45,120 nucleotides of DNA from Actinomycetes bacterium (GCA_021792855.1 JAJYTW010000009.1:1-45120), one strand, 5' to 3'. Shown: positions 16,417 to 25,624, counted from the first letter of the stretch. Numbers and translations are program-made. Notes: generated by a model not told the origin, from the letters alone.

Positions 16417-17256
16417 GTGCGCTTTGCCTTTAAGACCGCCCCGCAGAACACCACCTGGGATGACATGCTCCCGGTCTGGCAGGAGGCCGACCAGATCGAC
16501 CTGTTCGAGTCCGGCTGGGTCTTCGACCACTTCTACCCGATCGTCGGTGACTCGGCCGGGCCGTGCATGGAGGGCTGGTCGGTGCTAACGGCGCTGGCGC
16601 AGGCGACCCGGCGGCTGCGGCTGGGCACCCTCGTCACCGGCATTCACTACCGGCATCCGGCGGTGCTGGCGAAGATGGCCGCGACGATCGACATCATCTC
16701 CGGCGGCCGGCTGGAACTGGGCATCGGCGCGGGCTGGAACGAGGAGGAGTCCGGCGCGTACGGCATCCACCTGGGCACGCCGCGGCAGCGCAGCGACCGG
16801 TTCGAGGAAGCCTGCCAGGTGATGATCAGCCTGCTGTCCCAGCAGTCCACCGACTTCGACGGCGAGTTCTACCGGCTCAGCGGCGCCCGGTGCGAGCCGA
16901 AGGGGCCGCAGCGGCCGCATCCGCCGATCTGCATCGGCGGGAACGGCGAGAAGCGCACCCTGCTCACCACGGCCAGGTACGCGCAGCACTGGAACTTCCT
17001 CGGCGGCAGCGCGGCCGAGTTCGCCCGCAAGCGGGACGTGCTGCACGCGCACTGCCGCGACATCGGCAGGGACCCGGCCGAGATCACCCTGTCCAGCCAC
17101 GTCAAGCTGGGCGAGGACCACGACTACCGGGCCGTGGCCGAGCAGGTGAAGGCGCTCGCGGACGAGGGCCTGGACCTGGCCATCGTCTACCTGCTGCCGC
17201 CGCTGACCCCGGCGGTCCTGGCGCCGCTGGCCGACGCGCTCGCGCCGCTGGCCTAG
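16417..17256 (+). CDS. LLM class F420-dependent oxidoreductase (TIGR03560-like)
   Basis: A 279-residue luciferase-like oxidoreductase, shorter than the one at 1527. It begins with M-R-F-A-F-K-T and shows S-G-W-V-F-D-H-F, G-T-L-V-T-G-I-H-Y-R-H-P-A-V-L-A-K, I-S-G-G-R-L-E-L-G-I-G-A-G-W-N-E-E-E and P-P-I-C-I-G-G-N-G-E. This pattern is typical of actinomycete F420-dependent members. Such enzymes transfer hydride between F420H2 and an organic substrate in the cytoplasm; the substrate is unknown. The GTG start follows AAGGGGA at good spacing. It is monocistronic or loosely joined to xthA, whose start is 30 bases after its stop. Confidence 0.9.
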   Translation: MRFAFKTAPQNTTWDDMLPVWQEADQIDLFESGWVFDHFYPIVGDSAGPCMEGWSVLTALAQATRRLRLGTLVTGIHYRHPAVLAKMAATIDIISGGRLELGIGAGWNEEESGAYGIHLGTPRQRSDRFEEACQVMISLLSQQSTDFDGEFYRLSGARCEPKGPQRPHPPICIGGNGEKRTLLTTARYAQHWNFLGGSAAEFARKRDVLHAHCRDIGRDPAEITLSSHVKLGEDHDYRAVAEQVKALADEGLDLAIVYLLPPLTPAVLAPLADALAPLA

Positions 17257-17286
17257 CCGCCGGGCCGGTGCTGGTTGGATAGCGGC

Positions 17287-18072
17287 ATGCGGATCGCGAC
17301 CTGGAACGTGAACTCGGTGCTGGCCCGGCTGCCCCGGCTGGTCGACTGGTTGGAGCAGACCGCGCCCGACGTGGTCTGCCTCCAGGAGACGAAGGTCGGG
17401 CCGGGCGCGTTCCCGGCCGAGGCGGTGCGCCCGCTGGGCTACCAGGTGGCCGAGCACGGTGAGGGCCGGTGGAACGGGGTCGCCGTGCTGTCCCGGGTAG
17501 GCCTGGCCGACGTGGCCGCCGGGATGGCGGGGGCGCCCGGCTTCCCCGACGAGTCCACGATCGAGGCCCGGACGCTGGCCGCGACCTGCGGGCCGGTCCG
17601 GGTCCGCTCGGTCTACGTGCCGAACGGCCGGACGCCGCAGGATCCGCACTACGCCTACAAGCTGCGCTGGCTGGCGGCGCTGGCGGACGCGGTGGCCGGC
17701 GACGCGGCGGCGGCCGTGCCGTTCGCCGTGCTGGGCGACTTCAACGTGGCGCCCGCCGACGACGACGTGTGGGATCCCGCCGTCTTCGCGGAGTCCACGC
17801 ACGTGACCCCGGCCGAGCGGGCGGCGCTGGCGGGCCTGCGCGCAGCCGGCCTGACCGACGTGGTCCCGACGATCGCCAAGGGGCCGCACCCCTACACCTA
17901 CTGGGACTACCGGGCGGGCGCGTTCCACAAGGGCATGGGGATGCGGATCGACCTGGTCTACGCCAACCAGGCGTTCGCCACCGCGGTGTCCGGCGCCTAC
18001 GTGGACCGGGAGGCTCGCAAGGGCAAGGGCCCGAGCGATCACGCCCCGGTCGTGGTGGACCTGGACCTGTAG
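17287..18072 (+). CDS. xthA: Exodeoxyribonuclease III / AP endonuclease
   Basis: A 261-residue member of the exonuclease-endonuclease-phosphatase fold, ExoIII type. Motifs in order: W-N-V-N-S-V (residues ~6-11), C-L-Q-E-T-K with the metal-binding Glu, Y-V-P-N-G, L-G-D-F-N-V-A-P, M-R-I-D-L-V-Y, and the terminal catalytic S-D-H-A-P-V. It cleaves DNA at abasic sites and trims 3' blocking groups in base excision repair. The ATG at 17287 is the natural start because M-R-I-A-T-W-N-V is the usual N-terminus. The end overlaps a possible antisense small gene by 34 bases. Confidence 0.95.
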   Translation: MRIATWNVNSVLARLPRLVDWLEQTAPDVVCLQETKVGPGAFPAEAVRPLGYQVAEHGEGRWNGVAVLSRVGLADVAAGMAGAPGFPDESTIEARTLAATCGPVRVRSVYVPNGRTPQDPHYAYKLRWLAALADAVAGDAAAAVPFAVLGDFNVAPADDDVWDPAVFAESTHVTPAERAALAGLRAAGLTDVVPTIAKGPHPYTYWDYRAGAFHKGMGMRIDLVYANQAFATAVSGAYVDREARKGKGPSDHAPVVVDLDL

Positions 18073-18299
18073 CCGGCGCCGTCCAGCGTCCCGAGCACGG
18101 TCTTGGCGGCGGCGGCAGGCCCGGCCGAGACCAGGGCGACCGGCGCGCCGAGGGCGTCCCGGACGGCGGCCGGCCAGTCCCGCACCACCGGGCCGTACCG
18201 GGGCGCGGCCCGCAGCAGCGCCCGGGTCAGCCGTTCCTGGGCGGCCAGGTCGCGGTCGCGGCGGACCGGCAGGCGGTCGAGGCGGCGGCCGGCCTCCAT
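18039..18299 (-). CDS. Hypothetical 86-residue protein
   Basis: An 86-residue frame with nearly complete G/C third positions and a protein-like composition: a basic N-terminus, a predicted helix A-L-L-R-A-A-P-R-Y and a hydrophobic V-A-L-V-S-A-G-P-A-A-A stretch. It starts 20 bases after the stop of the secreted glycosidase-like gene on the same strand and may be co-transcribed. The last 34 bases lie antisense to the end of xthA. No family recognised. Codon pattern supports coding, but a chance frame in very GC-rich DNA cannot be ruled out. Confidence 0.4.
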   Translation of the reverse strand: MEAGRRLDRLPVRRDRDLAAQERLTRALLRAAPRYGPVVRDWPAAVRDALGAPVALVSAGPAAAAKTVLGTLDGAGYRSRSTTTGA

Positions 18300-18319
18300 T
18301 CGCAGTGGGAGCGCGGGCG

Positions 18320-19909
18320 CTACCTGACCACGAGGTAGCCCGTCATCGCGAAGAACGTGCCGCCCTCGATCTGGTTGTACTGGGCGGGCAGGATCGTGAT
18401 CGTGTGCCGGCCGACGGTCCGCCAGCGCCACGCGAACAGCACCTGGCCTGGCTGCTGCACCGACGGACTGCTGCGGTTCTGCCAGATGCCGGTCTGGTTG
18501 AACGTCGGGACGCCGTCGACCAGAACCCTCGCGTGCCCGAGCGAGCAGCAGTGCGCGCCGATCGTGCCGACCAGGGCGATGGCCCGTCCGGTGAAGGTGA
18601 TCGTGAGCTTGCTGCCGGTGAGCGTCCTGGCCTGCCGGACGAATGTCGCCTGCCGCCAGAAGCCCGGGTGCGCGGGCGACCCGGTGAAGTCGAGCGCCGC
18701 CGCGGCCTGCATCAGCGCCACGCCGCCGCTGGTCTGCCAGGCGGTCACCATCCCGCTGGGCGGCGGGCCGTCGAAGAACCGGCCGAACGCCCCGGCCGGG
18801 GTCATGTCCGCGCCGGCCGCGCTGGCCGCGGTGAGCAGCCATCGGCGGGCGAAGCGCTGGTGATCGGTCGCGGCGAGCTTGTACATCGCCTCGATCAGCG
18901 GTTCGACGATGTCGTTGTCCGCCTGCAGGTCGGCGAAGACCCCGGCGCTGTCGTTCAGGTGGGTCGCGACGGCGCGGGCGGTCGCGATCGCCTGGATCCG
19001 GTAGGCCCGCCGCCCGGTCAGCCGGGCAAGCTCGGCGCCGGACCAGATCATGTTGCCGTTCACCGAGGCGAAGTAGCGGCCGGGCAGGCGGTGGCAGGTG
19101 ACCCCGTTGTCCACGATGTAGGTCGTGTACAGCGGCACCGACCTGGACAGGAAATACTTCCGCGAGATGGCGTACTCGCGCTGCGCGTCGGCGAGGTATG
19201 CCCGCTTGTCGGTCGCCTCGTAGAGCAGGATCGCGGCCTTGACGTAGTTGGACCCGGTCTCCAGGGTCTTCAGGTTACCGCGCTGGCGATCAGTCCACTG
19301 GTAGTCGACGCTGGGGCACACGCCAGTCGCGAAGCCTGCCTGCTGTCGGCTGGCAAGCCAGGAGAATGCGGCCTCGGCCTTGCGCAGTGCGAGATTGCTC
19401 CCGGTCACCTGGTACTCGCGGACGTCGGTCACCGCGTCCCACATGGCGGTGTCGCTGCTGCCAGGCTGGTTCGGCGCGTAGCTGTGCGAGGTCTGGATCA
19501 GCCGTTGCACTAGCGGGAGCACGCTGCGGTCCCTGGTGAGCTTCCATCTGAAGGCCAGGATGTTGGTCAGTGTGTCCGCGCCCCAGTCCCGGTTCTTGGT
19601 GTTGCACGGCTGCTTGGGCACGCACATGTGCCACTCGCCGGTGCCGTTGTAGAAGTCGGTCTCGAGCATCTGGATGGCGCGCGTGGCCAGTGTCGGGTAG
19701 GCACCGGGACTGGTGCTCTTCGGCGGGATCGGCGGGGAGGCGAAGCTAGCCGACGGACGAGGCAGTCCGCCTGGCTGGTCCGCCGAGCCGAGCGTGAAAA
19801 TGCTGACGACGACCGTCGCGGCCGCGACGAGCGCCACTACCGCCAGGCCGGGGCGGAATATCCGATGTCCGATCTGACTCACTCTTCCAGAAGCTCCGGC
19901 TCGTGTCAC
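18320..19909 (-). CDS. Secreted six-hairpin glycosidase-like (GH76-like) protein
   Basis: A 529-residue exported or membrane-anchored protein. A hydrophobic helix (~20-42) is followed by a Pro/Ser linker. The region ~70-395 has the alternating helices and T-G-x-x-x-Y/A-L repeats of (alpha/alpha)6 glycosidases and resembles GH76 alpha-1,6-mannanase-like proteins (W-G-A-D-T-L-T-N, A-A-I-L-L-Y-E-A-T-D, N-G-N-M-I-W-S-G-A-E). The catalytic Asp-Asp pair of GH76 is not obvious, so activity is unproven. The last ~110 residues look like a beta-sandwich sugar-binding module (G-T-I-G-A-H-C-C-S-L-G). The GTG at 19909 is used; an internal GTG nine codons later is an alternative. Possible roles are trimming of cell-wall mannans or use of external polysaccharide. 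Confidence 0.7.
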   Translation of the reverse strand: MTRAGASGRVSQIGHRIFRPGLAVVALVAAATVVVSIFTLGSADQPGGLPRPSASFASPPIPPKSTSPGAYPTLATRAIQMLETDFYNGTGEWHMCVPKQPCNTKNRDWGADTLTNILAFRWKLTRDRSVLPLVQRLIQTSHSYAPNQPGSSDTAMWDAVTDVREYQVTGSNLALRKAEAAFSWLASRQQAGFATGVCPSVDYQWTDRQRGNLKTLETGSNYVKAAILLYEATDKRAYLADAQREYAISRKYFLSRSVPLYTTYIVDNGVTCHRLPGRYFASVNGNMIWSGAELARLTGRRAYRIQAIATARAVATHLNDSAGVFADLQADNDIVEPLIEAMYKLAATDHQRFARRWLLTAASAAGADMTPAGAFGRFFDGPPPSGMVTAWQTSGGVALMQAAAALDFTGSPAHPGFWRQATFVRQARTLTGSKLTITFTGRAIALVGTIGAHCCSLGHARVLVDGVPTFNQTGIWQNRSSPSVQQPGQVLFAWRWRTVGRHTITILPAQYNQIEGGTFFAMTGYLVVR

Positions 19910-20115
19910 AAACGGCAGGGACAGCGTACCCGCCGGTAGCGACCCGGCTGTCGCCCCGGTCGGGCGTTTCGCGGCAGGTCACGTGCTTAGCGGCCGGTTC
20001 TGCCGCCAGAAGGGACCTGCGGCCCTGGCAGTACGCCGGATCCGGTGGCGCACTGGAGGAAGCAGCGTCGTGCCTGCCGCGCGGCGTGTCATCAGCGGGA
20101 TCGAGGGAGATCGCG

Positions 20116-20463
20116 ATGACGATGAGCCAGCGGCCGGGCTGGTATCCGGACCCGGCCAGAGGACATGAATACCGCTACTGGAACGGAGCGGCCGGGCGGC
20201 CGGGCGAGGCCACCGAGCCGCAGCCGCCCCCGGGCCCGGTGCCGCCGCCGCCTCCGCCGGTACCGCCTCCGCCGCCCGAGCCGCCACCACCTCCGCCGCC
20301 GCAGCCCGAGCCGCCGCCACCGGTTCCGCCGCCGCCACCGTCCCCGCAGCCCGAGCCACCGCCCGTTCCGCCCGGGCCGATCCCGCCGATGCCGCTGGCC
20401 ACCGGGCCGGGCGGTAACCAGCCGCTCAGCCGCCTAGCGGATGCCGACCCGGGAGGCCCATGA
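20116..20463 (+). CDS. DUF2510 domain protein with proline-rich tail
   Basis: A 115-residue protein. Residues 7-24 (P-G-W-Y-P-D-P...Y-R-Y-W-N-G) are the DUF2510 motif, a short aromatic module common at the N-terminus of actinomycete membrane or secreted proteins. The rest is almost wholly Pro with Glu and Gln and lacks any membrane segment, which is unusual because DUF2510 normally precedes a hydrophobic domain. The start is the ATG after GAGGGAGA. The 3' end overlaps the convergent membrane protein gene by 30 bases. The function is unknown; the proline tract could bind SH3-like or WW-like surfaces. Confidence 0.75.
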   Translation: MTMSQRPGWYPDPARGHEYRYWNGAAGRPGEATEPQPPPGPVPPPPPPVPPPPPEPPPPPPPQPEPPPPVPPPPPSPQPEPPPVPPGPIPPMPLATGPGGNQPLSRLADADPGGP

Positions 20464-21207
20464 CGACCGCTGCGTGGGCCGGCCGATCACCAGTGCCCTG
20501 GCCAGTCCGGCCGGCCGCATGGTCACGGCGGCGATCAGCCCGGCCAGTTCCAGCATGCCGAGCAGGAACGTGCCGGAGGTGACCGTATAGCCATCGCCCA
20601 GGCTGGTCAGCGAGAAGATCAGCAGCCCCAGGGCGGCGATCCAGGCCAGCGCCGTGAGCAGGGCGCGGGCCAGGTAGGCGCCGCGGTAGCTGAACCGGAC
20701 CACGCTCGTGCTGTCGACGCCCCCAGCCAGGTTCCAGCGCAGCCCGCGCCGGACCAGCATCTGCGATGAGATGGCCTCGATCAGCACGGGCTGGCCGGAT
20801 TGGCCAGGCTGGCCGGATGTCCCGGTCGCCGCCCGCAGGCCGCCGCGGTGGGCCGGCAGCGCGAGCAGCACGAGAATCGGGCCGATCAGGTTGAGCAGGC
20901 CGGGCTTGATCGCGTGGGTGGCCGACTGCGCGAGGGCCGTTAGTGAGGTCAGCCGGGACAGCGCCGAGGTCGAGCCGAGGATCGTCAGGGCGGCGGCGGC
21001 GAGCGCGCACGCGATCGTGACGTCGTAGCAGGCCTGGATCCGGCGATTCCACAGATAGGCCGGACGGCCCTGCTCCAGGAGCGCGTCGTCCGGGGTCCGG
21101 CGCCCGTTCGGGTAGGGCCGGCCAGCATCACCCGAACCCGGGATACAGCCGGGCGAACGCATACCAGCGTCCGGGGACGATCGCGTCCGCTCCCGTCGGA
21201 ACTCCAC
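20434..21207 (-). CDS. Predicted membrane protein, unknown function
   Basis: A 257-residue protein with four or so hydrophobic segments: residues ~58-80 (I-A-C-A-L-A-A-A-A-L-T-I-L-G), ~100-120 (L-N-L-I-G-P-I-L-V-L-L-A-L), ~185-206 (L-L-T-A-L-A-W-I-A-A-L-G-L-L-I) and ~215-240. A hydrophilic stretch lies between the second and third. The N-terminal ~45 residues are basic and Gly/Pro-rich. The GTG at 21207 is taken as start; an ATG at 21162 is possible, and neither has a strong ribosome binding site. It overlaps the DUF2510 gene tail to tail. No family recognised. Confidence 0.65.
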   Translation of the reverse strand: MEFRRERTRSSPDAGMRSPGCIPGSGDAGRPYPNGRRTPDDALLEQGRPAYLWNRRIQACYDVTIACALAAAALTILGSTSALSRLTSLTALAQSATHAIKPGLLNLIGPILVLLALPAHRGGLRAATGTSGQPGQSGQPVLIEAISSQMLVRRGLRWNLAGGVDSTSVVRFSYRGAYLARALLTALAWIAALGLLIFSLTSLGDGYTVTSGTFLLGMLELAGLIAAVTMRPAGLARALVIGRPTQRSSWASRVGIR

Positions 21208-21315
21208 CTCGTGCCGCCCCCGTGCCTTGTCGCGATCCCGCCGGACTGACCGGCCGGTACCGGAGCCGACGGTCGAGCTGCCTGATCGGCCTACTCAGGT
21301 GAATTCCCAGCTCAA

Positions 21316-21606
21316 TTGCCTGGCGAACATGCTATTGGCGCCGGATTCGGTTCGTCCCGCCCGGCTGGCCCGGCGGTCAGCCTGGATGATCGGCCACCAT
21401 GGCGGGCGGATCTGGCCGCGATCGTGCAGCACGGCGCGGCGCTCGGCGTCTTCCGGCCGCGCGGCTCGGTCGAGGACTTCACGGTCCGGTTCTGCGCGCT
21501 GCTCGATGGCCTGGCGATCCTGCGGCTCCGGCAGGCGCCCGGCGGCACCCGCAAGCGGCTCATCCAGCTTGCGACCGAGGCGGCCAGGGCCGAGCTGGCT
21601 CCGTAG
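21316..21606 (+). pseudogene. Truncated TetR-family regulator, C-terminal fragment
   Basis: This frame encodes what looks like the end of a TetR-type ligand-binding domain: W-R-A-D-L-A-A-I-V-Q-H-G-A-A-L-G-V-F, then D-F-T-V-R-F-C-A-L-L-D-G-L-A-I and a helical R-L-I-Q-L-A-T-E-A-A-R-A-E-L end. No helix-turn-helix is encoded upstream: only about 100 bases separate it from the start of the divergent membrane protein gene. The only in-frame start is a TTG. It is most likely a decayed remnant of a regulator whose N-terminal half was lost. Confidence 0.6.
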
Positions 21607-21657
21607 CGCCGCTGCTCGCGGCCGTCGCATTATCCTTAGCCCTGGAAAGGGCCGATT

Positions 21658-21963
21658 ATGCAGCTTCGCGACATTCAGCAGCGCGCCTGGGCGAACAAGG
21701 TCGCGAAGGGCTTCAATACCACCGATGTGGCAGTCGAATTCGGCCTGCTCACCGCTGAGGTCGGCGAGGCGTTCATCGCCTGGCGCAGGGACCTGCCCGA
21801 TCTTGGCGAGGAACTGGCCGACGTGCTGCTATTCCTGACCTCGATTGCCACCATGACCGGGGTCGACCTGAACGAGGCGGTACAGGCGAAGCTGGCCAAG
21901 AACGAGCGCCGGGTCTATCGCCACGACGAGCGCGGCGTCGCGATCCGGGTCAGCGAAGAGTGA
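21658..21963 (+). CDS. MazG-like nucleotide pyrophosphohydrolase, short form
   Basis: A 101-residue all-alpha NTP pyrophosphatase-like protein. It has E-V-G-E-A-F-I-A-W and E-E-L-A-D-V-L-L-F-L as the metal-binding E-x-x-E / E-x-x-D pair, a start M-Q-L-R-D-I-Q-Q-R-A-W and an end N-E-R-R-V-Y-R-H-D typical of MazG-like family members. It would hydrolyse nucleoside triphosphates in the cytoplasm. It differs in sequence from the MazG-like protein at 9889. AAAGGG precedes the ATG by about 7 bases. It is convergent with gltX. Confidence 0.88.
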   Translation: MQLRDIQQRAWANKVAKGFNTTDVAVEFGLLTAEVGEAFIAWRRDLPDLGEELADVLLFLTSIATMTGVDLNEAVQAKLAKNERRVYRHDERGVAIRVSEE

Positions 21964-21996
21964 GCCGCCGGGCCAGCGGCGGCTGAGCCGCCGGGG

Positions 21997-23403
21997 TCAC
22001 AGCCTGGCGCGGGCGGCGCGCAGCCGGTCCAGGGTCCGCTCCCGGCCCAGGACGTGCAGCGACTCGAACAGCGGCAGGCCGACCCCGCGGCCGGTCACCG
22101 CCACCCGGACCGGCGCCTGCGCCTTGCCGAGCTTGAGGCCGAACTGCTCGCCGGCCTTCTCGACCGCGCCCCGGATCGCGTCCGCTTCCCAGGACGCCGT
22201 GGCTAGGGTCTCGATCACCGCGTCCAGCAGGCCGGGGGCCGGGCCGCCCATCGCCTTCGCCCAGGCCGCGTCGTCGACCACTGGTTCGTCCAGGAACAGG
22301 AAGTCCACCATCGCGGTCACCTCGGACAGCACCGCCACCCGGGTCTGCGCCAGCGGCGCGACCTGCGCGTACACCTCGGCGCTGAACGACGCGGCGGGCC
22401 ACGGCGCGACCGGGGCGGACAGCCACGGCTCGGTCCGGGCGATGAACTCGGCCAGCGGCAGGTCCCTGATGTACACGCCGTTGATCGCGCGCAGCTTGCG
22501 GACGTCGAAGAAGGCCGGCGAGGGGATCACGTCATCCAGCCGGAACTCGGCGACAAGCTCCGGCCAGGGCACGATCTCGCGGTCACCGGCCGGCGCCCAG
22601 CCGAGCAGCATCAGGTAGTTGCGCATCGCCTCGGCCAGGTAGCCCTCGGCCCGGTAGTCCTCAAGCGCGACCTTGTCCCGCCGCTTGGACAGCTTCTGCC
22701 GCTTCTCGTTCACCAGCACCGGCACGTGCGCCCAGACCGGCGGCTCATGCCCGAGCGCGGCCCACATCATCTGCTGCTTCGGCGTGTTCGGCAGGTGCTC
22801 CTCACCGCGGATCACGTGCGTGATGCCCATCACCAGGTCATCGACCACGTTCGCGAGCAGGAACAGCACCGACCCGTCGGCGCGGGCGATCGGGAAGTCG
22901 TCGATCGCGGAGTTCTCGAACCGCACCGTGCCGCGCACCACGTCCTGCACCACCGTCGCGCCGTCGTCCGGGGTGCGGAACCGCAGCGCCCGGCCCGGCC
23001 CGGCGGTGAGCCCCAGGACCCGGCAGTGCCCGTCGTAGCCGCGGTGCGAGTCGCCGGTCCGGGCGACGATCTCCTCGCGCGTGCACGAGCAGTAGTAGGC
23101 GCGGCCGCCGGCCAGCAGTCGCTCCGCCGCGGCGACGTGCTCGCCGGTGTTCGAGGACTGCAGCACCGGCCCCTCGTACGAGCCAGGCGGCATGCCCAGC
23201 CAGGTCATCGCGCTGATGATGCCGTCAATCCACTCCGGCCGGTTCCGCGAGGCGTCGGTGTCCTCGATTCGCAGCACGAACTGCCCGCCGTGCTGCTGGG
23301 CGAAAGCCCAGTTGAACAGCGCCGACCGGGCCGACCCGACATGGAACATGCCGGTCGGGGATGGCGCGAACCTGACGCGTACCTGGGAATCGCCGCTAGT
23401 CAC
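21997..23403 (-). CDS. gltX: Glutamyl-tRNA synthetase
   Basis: A 468-residue class I aminoacyl-tRNA synthetase that charges tRNA-Glu. The ATP-binding HIGH motif is H-V-G-S (21-24) within [13 protein letters not shown], and KMSKS is K-L-S-K-R (237-241). A probable zinc site is formed by Cys105, Cys107 and Cys127. The length fits full bacterial GltX rather than the shortened tRNA-modifying GluQ. The GTG at 23403 is the only suitable start. In many actinomycetes this enzyme also charges tRNA-Gln for later amidation. No tRNA gene lies beside it. Confidence 0.97.
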   Translation of the reverse strand: MTSGDSQVRVRFAPSPTGMFHVGSARSALFNWAFAQQHGGQFVLRIEDTDASRNRPEWIDGIISAMTWLGMPPGSYEGPVLQSSNTGEHVAAAERLLAGGRAYYCSCTREEIVARTGDSHRGYDGHCRVLGLTAGPGRALRFRTPDDGATVVQDVVRGTVRFENSAIDDFPIARADGSVLFLLANVVDDLVMGITHVIRGEEHLPNTPKQQMMWAALGHEPPVWAHVPVLVNEKRQKLSKRRDKVALEDYRAEGYLAEAMRNYLMLLGWAPAGDREIVPWPELVAEFRLDDVIPSPAFFDVRKLRAINGVYIRDLPLAEFIARTEPWLSAPVAPWPAASFSAEVYAQVAPLAQTRVAVLSEVTAMVDFLFLDEPVVDDAAWAKAMGGPAPGLLDAVIETLATASWEADAIRGAVEKAGEQFGLKLGKAQAPVRVAVTGRGVGLPLFESLHVLGRERTLDRLRAARARL

Positions 23404-23475
23404 GGCCCGATGCTATCGGCGCGCGGCCGGCCCTCGCGACCGCGCGGTGCTGTGCCGGCCGTCCCGGTCGCGGCA

Positions 23476-25365
23476 TCAGGGGGTCACGATCGCGAAGCCG
23501 GGGTCGGGGCGGTCCAGCGCGGCGATCAGCCGGGTGATCGCCGTGAGGTCGCCGTCGACTGTCACGCCGGCGGCGCCGAGCGCGGCCGGGTCCGCCGCGC
23601 CGCGGGCGAGGACGGGCAGCGCCGCTGCCGGGAGGCGGACCGTGGCGTCGGCGGGGGGCGCCTGCGGCGCGGCGGTGGCGGTCAGGACGCCGTTCCTGAG
23701 CACCAGACGGTAGCGGGCGCCGGTATCGGTGAGGTCGAAGTCGATGGCGAGATCCTCGTGCCAGCACCGCGGCCCGTTCACCCGGATGGCGAGCGCTGCG
23801 AAGATCTGCTCCGGGCTGAGCCGGGCCGCCACGTCCGCGGACACCGAGGTCGGGGTGCCGAACCCGCCGTGCCGCAATTCGTGGGCGCCCGACAGGTAGG
23901 CGCACCGCCACGTCCCGTTCTCGGCGCCGTACCCGAGTTGCTCGTAGGTGTCGGCGAGCAGTTCACGCGCGCCCTCATGCTCGGGCTGTGCGAACACCAC
24001 ATGGTTGAGTACTTCGGCCACCCACCGGAAGTCGCCCGCGGCGAACGACGCCCGCGCCTTGTCCACGACAGCGTCCGCGCCGCCCATGAACGCCACGTAA
24101 CGGCGGCCGGCCTCGACCGGCGGGTGCGGCCACAGGTGCGCCGGGTTGCCGTCGTACCAGCCCAGGTAGCGCTGGTAGATCGCCTTGACATTGTGGCTGA
24201 CCGAGCCGTAGTAGCCCCGGGCGTGCCACGCGCGTTCCAGGGTCGGCGGAAGCACCATCGCCTCGGCGATCTCCGGTCCCGTCAGGCCCTGGTTGAGCAA
24301 CCGCAGGGTCTGGTCGTGCAGGTAGGCGTACAGGTCACGCTGCAGCGACAGGAACCCGACCGCCCGTTCCCGCCCCCACGTGGGCCAGTTGTGCCCGGCG
24401 AAGACGACCTCGAGGTCACCGCCGAACAACTCGATCGCCTCGGTGAGGACGCCGGCCCAGGCATGCGCGTCGCGCACCACGGCACCGCGGATGGTGAGGA
24501 TGTTGTGCATCCCGTGCACGGTGGTATCGGCCATGCACAGCGCGGAGTGGTCGGGGAAGAAGACGTGCATCGCCGCCGGGGCCTCGGTTCCGGCGGCTAG
24601 CTGGAACACCATCCGCACGCCGTCGACGATCTCCCGCTGCCCGGTCGCTGTCACGTCGAGGGTCGGCGGGATGAGGCCGAAGGCGCCGGTGGACGTGGTC
24701 TGGGCGAGTCCGGTGCCGACCTGCCCGCGCGGGCCGCGGGGGAGCGCGGCGCCGTACATGTAGCCGGCCCGGCGGGCCATCGCGGTGCCGGCGTAGACGT
24801 TCTCGGTCACGGCGTGCTCGGTGAAGCCCTCAGGGGCCAGGACCGGGACCCGGCCGGTGTCGACGTCCCGCTGCGCGAGCACGCCGCGGACGCCGCCGAA
24901 ATGGTCGGCATGGCTGTGGGTGTAGACGACGCCGGTCACCGGGCGGTCGCCGCGGTGCCGCCGGTACAGCGCCAGCGCGGCGGCGGCCGTCTCCTCCGAG
25001 AGCAGCGGATCGACGACGACCACGCCCCGCTCGCCCTCGACGAAGCTGATGTTGGACAGGTCGAGCCCGCGGACCTGGTAGAGGCCCGGTACCACCTCGA
25101 ACAGGCCGTGGATCGCGGTGAGCGCCGACTGCCGCCACAGGCTCGGGTGCACGGTGTCCGGCGCGTCGCCGGCCAGGAACGCGTAGGAGTCGTTGTCCCA
25201 TACGATCCGGCCGTCCGCCGCCCGGACCACGCACGGCTCGAGTGCTCCGAGGAAGCCCCGCCGGGCGTCGGTGACGTCCTGCTCGTCATGCACCGGCAGC
25301 GACCTCGCGAGGTGCTTATGCGCCATGACAAGCGGCTCGCTCGCGGGCTTCTGGGCGGTATCCAT
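23476..25365 (-). CDS. Alkyl sulfatase, SdsA1-like metallo-beta-lactamase fold
   Basis: A 629-residue enzyme of the type III alkylsulfatase family, which removes sulfate from linear alkyl sulfates such as dodecyl sulfate. The zinc motif T-H-S-H-A-D-H-F-G-G is at residues 149-158 and a second ligand segment is E-V-V-F-A-G-H-N-W-P. The order is a metallo-beta-lactamase domain (~85-360), an alpha-helical dimerisation domain (R-Y-L-G-W-Y-D-G-N-P, ~380-500) and a SCP2-like C-terminal lipid-binding domain (~510-629). There is no clear signal peptide. The ATG at 25365 has AGGAG at good spacing and is preferred over far upstream starts. It could supply sulfate or alcohol from sulfate esters. Confidence 0.9.
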   Translation of the reverse strand: MDTAQKPASEPLVMAHKHLARSLPVHDEQDVTDARRGFLGALEPCVVRAADGRIVWDNDSYAFLAGDAPDTVHPSLWRQSALTAIHGLFEVVPGLYQVRGLDLSNISFVEGERGVVVVDPLLSEETAAAALALYRRHRGDRPVTGVVYTHSHADHFGGVRGVLAQRDVDTGRVPVLAPEGFTEHAVTENVYAGTAMARRAGYMYGAALPRGPRGQVGTGLAQTTSTGAFGLIPPTLDVTATGQREIVDGVRMVFQLAAGTEAPAAMHVFFPDHSALCMADTTVHGMHNILTIRGAVVRDAHAWAGVLTEAIELFGGDLEVVFAGHNWPTWGRERAVGFLSLQRDLYAYLHDQTLRLLNQGLTGPEIAEAMVLPPTLERAWHARGYYGSVSHNVKAIYQRYLGWYDGNPAHLWPHPPVEAGRRYVAFMGGADAVVDKARASFAAGDFRWVAEVLNHVVFAQPEHEGARELLADTYEQLGYGAENGTWRCAYLSGAHELRHGGFGTPTSVSADVAARLSPEQIFAALAIRVNGPRCWHEDLAIDFDLTDTGARYRLVLRNGVLTATAAPQAPPADATVRLPAAALPVLARGAADPAALGAAGVTVDGDLTAITRLIAALDRPDPGFAIVTP

Positions 25366-25624
25366 CACTGGGCTCCTATTCGCCGTCCGGGCATCGCGTG
25401 GTCGGTTCGATGCTGGCACGCCGTCGTCCGTCAGCGGGCGGTACCGCCGGTTCGCGCGCGTCAGGCCGGGCGGACGACGGCCGCCGTTATGCTCGCCGCC
25501 GGTAATCCAGTGCGTGTCATTTAGCCGCGGATAGCCGCCTTGGTTAGCCGGCTTGCGTTCCCAATGGCTCACTGAGAGTCGCTGACCTGCGAAGACAGCC
25601 ACTACCCGGTGCCGTTACGGGCAT

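Noticed and set aside
20220-20400. CCGCCG/CCACC repeats, checked as a possible repeat array
   Set aside because: They encode the proline-rich tail of the DUF2510 protein; no regular spacer or unit.
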